64,000 bases of DNA from CAZPUR01 sp964589815 (lineage in GTDB: Bacteria > Patescibacteriota > Microgenomatia > UBA1400), in assembly GCA_964589815.1 (NCBI GenBank), contig CAZPUR010000005.1, positions 7,800 to 71,799 of the forward strand. The letters run 5' to 3'. Both the position numbers and the translations under genes were made by a program. How positions within the stretch are numbered: the stretch's first letter is position 1; each line of letters begins with the position of its first letter. The notes under the pieces were generated by a model, which worked only from the letters and a program-made list of their open reading frames with translations, had not been told where the DNA came from and ran no database searches. This document shows positions 16,317 through 23,838 of this stretch, in pieces.

Positions 16317-18122
16317 ATGAAAAAAAGTTCTAAAAAATCCACTGGACGAAAACAATCTAAAACTATCATACAAAAACTTCCCAAGTGGTTGCAAGTTGGC
16401 TTGACTATTTTTCTTATCTTTTTATTACTCACCCTCTTGTTAATCTCTATTTTTGAAGTAGTTTTTTTTAAGAAAATTTATCCCGGAGTAAAAACACTCA
16501 ATCTTGACTTAGGAGGAAAAACAAAAGTTCAAGCAGAAGAAATTTTAAAAAAAACTACTTTAGAACAAAAAGAGATTTTACAATTTAATTTTGAAGACCA
16601 AAGCTGGAAAGTAAAACTCGCCAATTTAAATTTTAAATACTTACCCTATAAAACAGTGGAAAAAGCCTTTGGTATTGGCCGGTCTAGCAATCTCATAAAG
16701 AATCTTTGCCAACAAGGTTATAGTTTGGTTAGAGGAGTTAATCTTAAGTTTGATTATCAAATCCACCAAGGCCTTTTAGAAACAGTCATCGCCACCATCA
16801 GCGCCCAAGTTAACACCCCGGCGATTCCTCCTTCTATCCAATTTGAAGAAGAAAATAATCAAACCTTAGTTAAAATCCAAAAAGGAGAATCTGGAAAACA
16901 ACTGGAAACAGAAAAATTAAAACAAGAATTAGACCAGAAGCTAAGTAATTTATCTGAACCAGTGATTGAACTTCCCATGAAGCAACTTTTACCTGATATT
17001 AGTCAAGAACAGATAGAAGTGGTTAAGAATAGGGCAGAAAAATTATTAGGAAAAACCATCAATCTTTCTTACCAAAAAAGCTCCTGGCAGTTAGAGCAAG
17101 CAGAGTTAATTAACTTTTTAAGTTTTTCTGATGAATATGACCAAGAGAAAATTGCCAGCTTTAGCGCCCAGCTGTCTTTGTCGGTTGATCGACCGCCGCA
17201 AAATGCTTTATTTAAATTTTCTAATGGTCGAGTAATCGAATTTAAACCCGCTAAGGAGGGTCAAACTCTAAATCGGCAACAAACTCAAGACTCAATTGGT
17301 CAAGCTTTGGAAAGTTTGGAAAAGACCGAAGCCACCAAGATTAATATTGATTTGTCCGTTCAGCTGACTGAACCTAAAATTGCCAATGAAGAGGTTAATG
17401 CTTTAGGTATCAAAGAGCTCATCGGTAGAGGAGAATCTTGGTTCCGCGGCTCAATTACTTCCCGTCTCCATAATATTAAATTAGCTAGTACCAGTATTAA
17501 TGGCCTTCTTGTTGCTCCAGGAGAAATTTTTTCTTTAAATAATGCTTTGGGTGATGTTTCGGAGCAAACAGGTTATCAAAAAGCCTGGATTATTAAGGAG
17601 GGAAGAACAGTTTTGGGTGATGGTGGCGGTGTCTGTCAAGTTTCCACCACTCTTTTCCGAGCGATTTTAAATGCGGGTCTGCCGGTGATTGAACGCCGGG
17701 CCCATGCCTACCGTGTTTCTTATTATGAACAAAACTATCAAGTTGGGGTTGATGCCACTGTTTTTGCTCCCTCACCTGATTTGAAATTTAAAAATGACAC
17801 TCCTGGCCATATTTTAATTCAAACTGATATTGACCCAGTTAACATGAAGGCCACCTATACCTTTTACGGTACTAGTGACGGCCGCCAGGCCTATATTTCT
17901 CCTTCGCGCATTTGGGATCAAGTCCCGCCGCCGCCTGATTTATATCAGGACGACCCGACTTTGCCAGTCGGAACAGTCAAACAAATTGATTGGGCTGCTT
18001 GGGGGGCAAAAACAGCTTTTGATTGGAAAGTAATCCGCGGCAACGAGGTTCTCCAAGAAAAAACTTTTTATTCCAATTACCAACCTTGGCAGGCAGTCTT
18101 TTTGCGCGGAACCAAACAATGA
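16317..18122 (+). CDS. VanW family protein with peptidoglycan-binding-like domain
   Basis: This 601-aa envelope protein has a basic N-terminus, one transmembrane helix (about 27-50), a central region resembling the PG_binding_4 domain that often accompanies VanW, and a VanW domain from about residue 375 (FSLNNALGDVSEQTGY, GDGGGVCQVSTTLFRA, RRAHAYRVSYY). VanW proteins are named from vancomycin-resistance clusters, but their biochemical role is not settled. The gene heads an operon with a polytopic membrane protein (4-base overlap) and a DUF4012 protein, suggesting a joint cell-surface function. Confidence 0.88.
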   Translation: MKKSSKKSTGRKQSKTIIQKLPKWLQVGLTIFLIFLLLTLLLISIFEVVFFKKIYPGVKTLNLDLGGKTKVQAEEILKKTTLEQKEILQFNFEDQSWKVKLANLNFKYLPYKTVEKAFGIGRSSNLIKNLCQQGYSLVRGVNLKFDYQIHQGLLETVIATISAQVNTPAIPPSIQFEEENNQTLVKIQKGESGKQLETEKLKQELDQKLSNLSEPVIELPMKQLLPDISQEQIEVVKNRAEKLLGKTINLSYQKSSWQLEQAELINFLSFSDEYDQEKIASFSAQLSLSVDRPPQNALFKFSNGRVIEFKPAKEGQTLNRQQTQDSIGQALESLEKTEATKINIDLSVQLTEPKIANEEVNALGIKELIGRGESWFRGSITSRLHNIKLASTSINGLLVAPGEIFSLNNALGDVSEQTGYQKAWIIKEGRTVLGDGGGVCQVSTTLFRAILNAGLPVIERRAHAYRVSYYEQNYQVGVDATVFAPSPDLKFKNDTPGHILIQTDIDPVNMKATYTFYGTSDGRQAYISPSRIWDQVPPPPDLYQDDPTLPVGTVKQIDWAAWGAKTAFDWKVIRGNEVLQEKTFYSNYQPWQAVFLRGTKQ

Positions 18123-19558
18123 AGCATAAAGGCTTTCCAGAAAAATTTTGGTTGTGGCTTTTCCTTACTTCTGTTTTCTTAATTTTTTTTCTTCCCGCCA
18201 TTGATACTGATTTAGGCTGGCACCTAAGAGCTGGTGACTATTTTTTAGAAACAGGCAAATTATTGCTTAAAAATAAATTAACGATTCTGCTTTTTGATCA
18301 TTACTGGCCTCAGTCCTACACTTTCTATCAAATCTTAACTGCTTTAATATTTAGATTTTTTAAATTTTACGGTCTAAGTTTTTTCTATGCCTTAATATTG
18401 CTCAGCAGTTTTTATTTAATCTATTTAATCTTAGAAAAAAATCTCTATCAAACTGTAAGTTCATTTTTATTAATCAGTCTTTTTTCTCTACCTGTATTTA
18501 GTCTTGGTTGGCGGGCCCAGCTATTTTCTTTTTTAGGCACTATTCTGGTTTTTTATTTGCTCAAGGCTAACAAAATTTTATTTTTACCCTTAGTTTTTCT
18601 ATTTTGGACTAATTTTCATGGCGGATTTATTTTGGGCTTAATCATCTTTGCCCTTTATTTATTACTTCAATTGGTTAAACTGTTCAGCAGAAAGACCAAC
18701 TTTAAGTCTTTCATAAAATCGCTCTTAGTTTTTCTATTTTCTCTTGCCACTACTTTGATTAACCCTTTTGGTTTTAAGGTTTGGTGGGAAACTTGTCTTC
18801 CTTTAAAAGTCTCTATGAAAAAAGTCATTACTGAATGGCTTCCGCCAATGTCTCTAATTTCACTATTAATTATTGTTTTTTTTCTTCCTAGCATCTTATT
18901 GATTGCTCGAGAAAAAAAGAAAAGTTTTTGGCAATGGCTTTTGTTTATTTCTATTTTTCCTTTTTTTTATCTTAGTTTAACTGCCAGAAGAAACGTTCCT
19001 TTTTTCTTTTTAATCAGCTCGCTGATTATGTTTGGTTCTTCTTGGTTCAAAAAATGGCATCAAAATTTAAATTTTTTAAGCTTTAACAGGGCCTTAATCA
19101 TTTTGACTTTTGCTTGGGGATTTTTTATTCAACTACCCAAAACAATTATAATTAATAGCAGTTGGTCAAATTATTGCCAGGCTAGAAAAAGTTTTCCTTT
19201 TCCTTGCCAAGCAGTCGAGTTTGTTCAACAAAATAAAATCAAAGGTAATTTTTATAACGCTTATGAATGGGGTGGATTTTTAGAATGGCAACTTAAGGAT
19301 TCATTATTTTTTGTGGATGGCCGCATGCCGGCCTGGCCGACTGATTCAGGAAAAAGCCCTTATACCCTTTATCTAGAGATTATCCAAGCTCAACCCGACT
19401 GGCAGAAAATCTTAGAAAAATATAAAATAAATTACCTCTTTATTGCTCAGGGTACTTTTTTAGATTTGGAGCTTAAAAATAATCCAAATCAATATCTTTG
19501 GCAAGAAATTTACCGCGATCAAAAAGCGGTGATTTATGAAAAAAAAGAAGAAGAATAA
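18119..19558 (+). CDS. Polytopic membrane protein, possible GT-C-like glycosyltransferase
   Basis: This 479-aa protein has about 10 hydrophobic helices. After the first helix comes an acidic loop DTDLGWHLRAGDYF, whose DxD resembles the lumenal acidic motif of GT-C glycosyltransferases. A soluble C-terminal part contains YEWGGFLEW and FFVDGRMPAW. No family was firmly recognised. The ATG at 18119 overlaps the VanW stop by 4 bases, and upstream in-frame starts would overlap VanW by about 100 bases, so 18119 is chosen. It is followed by a DUF4012 gene overlapping by 23 bases. Confidence 0.7.
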   Translation: MKHKGFPEKFWLWLFLTSVFLIFFLPAIDTDLGWHLRAGDYFLETGKLLLKNKLTILLFDHYWPQSYTFYQILTALIFRFFKFYGLSFFYALILLSSFYLIYLILEKNLYQTVSSFLLISLFSLPVFSLGWRAQLFSFLGTILVFYLLKANKILFLPLVFLFWTNFHGGFILGLIIFALYLLLQLVKLFSRKTNFKSFIKSLLVFLFSLATTLINPFGFKVWWETCLPLKVSMKKVITEWLPPMSLISLLIIVFFLPSILLIAREKKKSFWQWLLFISIFPFFYLSLTARRNVPFFFLISSLIMFGSSWFKKWHQNLNFLSFNRALIILTFAWGFFIQLPKTIIINSSWSNYCQARKSFPFPCQAVEFVQQNKIKGNFYNAYEWGGFLEWQLKDSLFFVDGRMPAWPTDSGKSPYTLYLEIIQAQPDWQKILEKYKINYLFIAQGTFLDLELKNNPNQYLWQEIYRDQKAVIYEKKEEE

Positions 19559-20990
19559 CAAAAGAATTATCATTTTTAGCCTAACCGCTTTGTTCTTTTT
19601 ATTGCTCATCAGCTATTTAGCTTTTATTTTTACCGTCGGCAAAAATTCATTTTCTTCAATCATCAATAATCAACCTCAAAAATTTGCCAAAAATTTTAAT
19701 TGCTGGAAAAAATTAACTCCTTTTTTAAGGAATTTTAATCAGCTTTTAGCTGATTTTGTGGGTCAAAATGAAAATAGGACTTATTTAGTTTTGCTCCAAA
19801 ATAATTATGAGCTCAGGCCTAGCGGCGGTTTTATGGGTTCTTATGCAAAACTAAAATTTGAGAAGGCGGGTTTGGTTGAGTTTTTGGTTGAGGATATTTA
19901 TGTCCCTGATGGCCAGTTAACTACTCATGTAGAACCGCCTTGGCCTATTCAAACTGCTTTTCAACAAGGTTTTTGGAAATTAAGAGATAGTAATTGGGAA
20001 CCGGATTTTCCTACGGCGGTTGAAACTATTAACTGGTTTTTTGAAAAAGGCGGCGAGGAAAAAACAGATGGGATCATGGCCCTAAATTTTTTGGTGATTA
20101 AAGACATCGTTAAAATTTTTGAACCAATTATTTTAACTGATTATAATCAACCAATTAAGGCTGATGATTTTTATCAAATTACCCAAAAACACACAGAAAG
20201 AGATTTTTTTCCTGGTTCTAGGCAAAAAAAAGATTTTTTAACTGCCCTAAATAATCAATTAATGTTTAAAATTAAAAATGCTAATTTTATCCAGCTCCTT
20301 CAATTAATTAAAGCATTGAAGAACAACCTGGCTGAAAAACAAATTCTTTTTAACTTTGGTAATCCTGGTTTACAACAATATGTTACCGACCAAAATTGGG
20401 ACGGTGGTTTAAAAAGAAAGTTCCAAGATTCAGATAAATATATTGCTGACTATCTATATATTGTTGATACCAATTTAGGCTCAAATAAAGCCAATCTTTA
20501 TATACAAAGACAAGTTGATCAGGAGTTAAATTTTGAAAATAATGTTTTAAAAAATAAAATAACCATTGATTATTTTAACCAAAGTTTTCAGGAAAGACCA
20601 AATTATGAAGATTTTTGGGGCGGATTATATGAAAACTTTTTGCGGGTTTTAGTTCCTTTAGAAGCGGAAAATATCGAAATTAAAATTAATGGTCAACTTT
20701 TACAAAATAGAATTGAGATAAAAGAATATAAAGATAAAAAAATTAAATCAATTGGCTTTTTTGTTGAAGTCCCTCCCCTATCAGAAATTCAAATAGAAAT
20801 TAAATACGAAAAAAAGGCAAATATTAACCGAATTGCTCCTGTTGGATATCTTTTAGAAATCCAAAAACAACCAGGCATTGTTTCTTACCCTCATATAATT
20901 AAAATTTCCTCTCAAAATCTGGAAACAACTAAAATCGTCAAAACTGACTCGGTTTTGAAGTTCAAGCTTAAAAGGGTAAATCTTCGTTAA
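19536..20990 (+). CDS. DUF4012 domain protein, single-pass membrane anchored
   Basis: This 484-aa protein has one N-terminal transmembrane helix (about 11-33) and an extracellular DUF4012 domain (TYLVLLQNNYELRPSGGFMGS, FWKLRDSNWEPDFPTAVETINWFF, YLYIVDTNLGSNKANLYIQR). The function of DUF4012 is unknown; it is common in Gram-positive and CPR bacteria near surface-polymer genes. A longer homologue fused to an SDR domain lies at 28167-30872. The 3' end overlaps the convergent nuclease gene by 23 bases. Confidence 0.85.
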   Translation: MKKKKKNNKRIIIFSLTALFFLLLISYLAFIFTVGKNSFSSIINNQPQKFAKNFNCWKKLTPFLRNFNQLLADFVGQNENRTYLVLLQNNYELRPSGGFMGSYAKLKFEKAGLVEFLVEDIYVPDGQLTTHVEPPWPIQTAFQQGFWKLRDSNWEPDFPTAVETINWFFEKGGEEKTDGIMALNFLVIKDIVKIFEPIILTDYNQPIKADDFYQITQKHTERDFFPGSRQKKDFLTALNNQLMFKIKNANFIQLLQLIKALKNNLAEKQILFNFGNPGLQQYVTDQNWDGGLKRKFQDSDKYIADYLYIVDTNLGSNKANLYIQRQVDQELNFENNVLKNKITIDYFNQSFQERPNYEDFWGGLYENFLRVLVPLEAENIEIKINGQLLQNRIEIKEYKDKKIKSIGFFVEVPPLSEIQIEIKYEKKANINRIAPVGYLLEIQKQPGIVSYPHIIKISSQNLETTKIVKTDSVLKFKLKRVNLR

Positions 20991-21849
20991 GGTTTTCTTT
21001 AATCGGCTCCTGAATAAATTTAGCCACTTCTTTTTTAGCCGGGCAAAAAGTTCTAAATAAGCAGTATTGACAAAGCTTGCTTGGTTTAGGCGACCACTTT
21101 TTTTCTTTTTGAATCTTGGCAATCTTGGTTAAAATCATCGTTTTTATTTCGTCTGTTTCTTTTTTGGCTAAATCAAATTCTTTAATATTGCCCGTAACCA
21201 AAAAATAAAAACTAGCCTTGTTAACTGGTAAATTAAAATTTAGTTCTGCCAGAAGTTTATAAAACTGCAATTGAAAGTCATCAAAATCTTCTCTTTTGCT
21301 GGTTTTGAAATCAACGATGGTCAAACTATTATCTTCATCTAAAATCAGATCAAACTTCCCAGAAACATCATAATCATTACTAATTGGTTTAACTAGCTTT
21401 TTATAATCTTCAATTGAATTTTTTAAATCTTTAGTGGGTAAATAATTAATCGGTATTTCTTTGTCAAAAACTTTATTAAAATTAATCAGCATTTGTAGGG
21501 CGGATTGATAATTTTCCCTTTCTTCTTCTAGGGCTTTAAAACCTCCCCATTTGCCTAAAGGCGGCAATTTATTAGCCATTACTTCTGACCGCCAGGTTAA
21601 TTTAAGCTGTTCTTTTAAGTTTTCTAAGTTCTGTTTATCTATAGGTAAATGTAAAAATAAAGTAATGGCATCATGAACTGAACGACCAATAATCTGAAAA
21701 GGCCAAATATTGGCTGGATCTCTTTTGAGTTGAGTTTTCATTTGGGAGTAAATCGGGTCAAGATATTCAAAATGAAAAGCTTTGGGGCATTCTTCAAAAC
21801 GCTTTAGTTTAGAAACAGAGTAAATCTTTGCAAAATTAATATTGTCCAT
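20968..21849 (-). CDS. PD-(D/E)XK nuclease with Fe-S cysteine cluster (RecB/AddB/Cas4-like)
   Basis: This 293-aa protein carries the RecB-type nuclease core: GRSVHDAI, GKFDLIL, TIVDFKTSK and QLQFYKLLAE. One Cys near the N-terminus (EECPKAF) plus a C-terminal CQYCLFRTFC make the four-Cys pattern of 4Fe-4S nucleases such as AddB and Cas4. No cas genes or CRISPR array are in the window, and no helicase is adjacent, so a repair or DNA-processing role is more likely than adaptation. An extended -10 promoter lies at 21880-21888. Confidence 0.82.
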   Translation of the reverse strand: MDNINFAKIYSVSKLKRFEECPKAFHFEYLDPIYSQMKTQLKRDPANIWPFQIIGRSVHDAITLFLHLPIDKQNLENLKEQLKLTWRSEVMANKLPPLGKWGGFKALEEERENYQSALQMLINFNKVFDKEIPINYLPTKDLKNSIEDYKKLVKPISNDYDVSGKFDLILDEDNSLTIVDFKTSKREDFDDFQLQFYKLLAELNFNLPVNKASFYFLVTGNIKEFDLAKKETDEIKTMILTKIAKIQKEKKWSPKPSKLCQYCLFRTFCPAKKEVAKFIQEPIKENLNEDLPF

Positions 21850-21879
21850 ATTGATGTCTGGTATACTTTAGTAATTTTT

Positions 21880-21888
21880 ATTATACCA
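21880..21888 (-). promoter_or_regulatory. Extended -10 promoter of the nuclease gene
   Basis: The minus strand reads TGg-TATAAT, a perfect hexamer. The predicted start near 21873 gives a leader of roughly 25 bases to the ATG at 21849. Confidence 0.5.
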
Positions 21889-21926
21889 GCAAACCATTTA
21901 AATCAAATCATTTCCCCTACCAAAAC

Positions 21927-21955
21927 TTGCATAAACAAGCTGGACTCCCTAGAAT
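21927..21955 (+). promoter_or_regulatory. Candidate promoter of the LCP-like gene
   Basis: TTGCAT (21927-21932) and TAGAAT (21950-21955) are separated by 17 bases, giving a start about 7 bases before the ATG at 21969. This argues against the in-frame TTG at 21927 as a start codon. Confidence 0.4.
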
Positions 21956-21968
21956 AATTTTTAAGTTT

Positions 21969-23144
21969 ATGTCTTTGAAGCAAAAATTAGCTTATCTGAA
22001 GCGCCATCCTGTTTATGTGAAGCTTCTTCTTTTGGGGCTTATTTTCTTTTTAACCTCAATTCTCTACCTATATCTTAGGTCAAATCTCAAGCAAACAAAA
22101 GCAATTGAAGCCATCTTAGCCCAAACAAGTTTAAACCCACCTGAAGAAAAGCTTGATCTATTGGAACAGCCTCTGACTATCTTACTTCTGGGACTGGATA
22201 GTAGGCGGGGTGACCAAAGGCCTAGATGTGATGCCATCCATCTTGTGACTTTTTCTCCTCCAGAGGAGAAAATTATCATTACTTCTGTGCCTCGGGGCAT
22301 TCATGTTGATTTAGAAAATGTGGCTACCCCCAGCGCTTATCTGGGTAATTCTTGTCATATCAAGGGTATCGATTACGCGGTGGCGGAAATAATCCGAATT
22401 ACCAATCTTCATCCCGACCATATAATAAAAATAAATTTTTCTCAAGCTCTGGGGGTTTTGCGTATTTTGAACATCCCTACCACGCCTACACTCCAATTTT
22501 TAAGAGATCGGAAAAGTTATTACTGGGGTGATAACCAAAGAAGTCACAACCAGGCTCTTTTTATTAAAGACATGATTCTCAATCATACTCACCAAGTGGC
22601 AAGTTTGCCAAAAACAATTAAAAAACTAGCTTTTAAAATGGTGGACACTGACAGTTTGGATTTTGAAACAGCCGATTCCATCCTCAATTGGGTGGTAAAA
22701 AATAATCTACCTCAAAAGCCTGATCAGATTGAATTAGTGACTAAACCCACACCGACTTATAAAATCAATGATGTTCACTTTGAACAAAGCAAATTTGCCA
22801 CTGAAAGTGCTTGGCAAAATGATAAAGATTTTCAAGCTTATCAGCAGGAGCTGGAAAGCTATCTTAAAAATTTAGTTGGTCAGGCAGAAAAATATCTTGA
22901 TTCCGGCCAAAAAGACTCGGCTTTAAAACTTTTAAAAACTCCTTTCTCCCAACAACTCTGGTTGCAGCTGGAAAATGACCCACTAAGAAATCAGTTCCAC
23001 CTTGCTCTCCTAAGACTTTATGTTTTAAGCTCCAAAGATAAAGACGAGGCTTCTATCTTGCTCTTGGATTTTATAACAGAAATGGAAATGGTGAAGAGTG
23101 AAGAATTAAAAAAGCAAGCAGAAGAATTAATGAAAAGTCTTTAA
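21969..23144 (+). CDS. LytR-CpsA-Psr (LCP)-like membrane protein
   Basis: This 391-aa protein has one transmembrane helix (about 18-38) and an extracellular LCP-like domain: LTILLLGLDSRRGD, RCDAIHLVTFSPPEEKIIITSVPRG, and a later RSHNQALFIKDMI matching the Arg/Gln region of the family. LCP enzymes attach teichoic-acid-like or capsular polymers to peptidoglycan. The last 110 residues form a separate helical, TPR-like segment. Some LCP landmarks are weak, so activity is not assured. The stop overlaps that of the convergent MBL gene by 4 bases. Confidence 0.75.
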   Translation: MSLKQKLAYLKRHPVYVKLLLLGLIFFLTSILYLYLRSNLKQTKAIEAILAQTSLNPPEEKLDLLEQPLTILLLGLDSRRGDQRPRCDAIHLVTFSPPEEKIIITSVPRGIHVDLENVATPSAYLGNSCHIKGIDYAVAEIIRITNLHPDHIIKINFSQALGVLRILNIPTTPTLQFLRDRKSYYWGDNQRSHNQALFIKDMILNHTHQVASLPKTIKKLAFKMVDTDSLDFETADSILNWVVKNNLPQKPDQIELVTKPTPTYKINDVHFEQSKFATESAWQNDKDFQAYQQELESYLKNLVGQAEKYLDSGQKDSALKLLKTPFSQQLWLQLENDPLRNQFHLALLRLYVLSSKDKDEASILLLDFITEMEMVKSEELKKQAEELMKSL

Positions 23145-23764
23145 TTTTGCTCTTTTTTAACTGTGGTTGGATTACCGTGGCCAGAGTAAATAATGGTTGA
23201 CTTGGGAAGAGATAAAATCTTTTTAATTGACTTTTGCAGTTGCTCAAAATCCCCTCCTTTGAGATCTGTCCTTCCGTATCCCCCACCAGCAAAAATCAAG
23301 TCGCCCACAAAAACTAAATTTTCTTTTTGGCAATAAAAGGAAAGGCTGCCCGGAGTATGCCCAGGAGTTTCGAGAATTTTTAATCCGCCAGCTGGCAGAA
23401 ATTCCCCTATTTTTAAAATCTCTCCTTCTTTTAATAATTTATCTGGCATCACCACCGGGTCAACCTTTAGACCAGTAAAAAAATTAGCGGTTGACTGAGC
23501 TCTTTTTAATATTTTCGCATCCCTGACACTGAGATAAAAAGGGACCTTGAAAGCTAGTTTTAATTCTGTTACGGCTAAAACATGATCAAAATGTCCGTGG
23601 GTGGCTAAGATAGCTTTAGGTTTTAAATCCAAATCTTTAATCTTATTAATAATAAAATCAGCGTCGTCTCCCGGGTCAATGATAAAACACTCTCTCGATT
23701 CCCCGCCATAGAATAAATAACAATTGGTTGATAATTGCCCCACCCTTAAAACCTTTACCGGCAT
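23141..23764 (-). CDS. MBL-fold metallo-hydrolase (glyoxalase II-like)
   Basis: This 207-aa protein has the metallo-beta-lactamase fold metal site: THGHFDH (HxHxDH), TPGHTPGS, VGDLIFAGG and SGHGNPT. It is of the short glyoxalase-II/YcbL type, lacking the C-terminal substrate domain of true GloB. Substrates of this group vary (thioesters among them). Residues around FLPAGG are encoded by a 16-mer (23381-23396) identical to part of the intergenic palindrome at 3102-3117, hinting at a repeat-derived insertion. Confidence 0.88.
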   Translation of the reverse strand: MPVKVLRVGQLSTNCYLFYGGESRECFIIDPGDDADFIINKIKDLDLKPKAILATHGHFDHVLAVTELKLAFKVPFYLSVRDAKILKRAQSTANFFTGLKVDPVVMPDKLLKEGEILKIGEFLPAGGLKILETPGHTPGSLSFYCQKENLVFVGDLIFAGGGYGRTDLKGGDFEQLQKSIKKILSLPKSTIIYSGHGNPTTVKKEQN

Positions 23765-23770
23765 AAACTA

Positions 23771-23779
23771 ATTTTATCA
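23771..23779 (-). promoter_or_regulatory. Extended -10 promoter, leaderless start of the MBL gene
   Basis: TGa-TAAAAT on the minus strand ends 6 bases before the ATG at 23764. No Shine-Dalgarno sequence is present. Confidence 0.55.
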
Positions 23780-23798
23780 TAGTTAACAGGATAAAAAT

Positions 23799-23827
23799 TT
23801 GGAAAATAAGGCCTTTTAAGGTAAAAT
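23799..23827 (+). promoter_or_regulatory. Promoter of valS
   Basis: TTGGAA (23799-23804) and TAAAAT (23822-23827) are separated by 17 bases. The predicted start is about 5 bases before the ATG at 23839, with no Shine-Dalgarno sequence. Confidence 0.5.
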
Positions 23828-23838
23828 ATAAAGCTGTA

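Noticed and set aside
20968..21849. Cas4 as part of a CRISPR system
   Set aside because: The PD-(D/E)XK and four-Cys pattern fits Cas4, but no repeats or other cas genes are in the window, and AddB/RecB-like nucleases share the same features.
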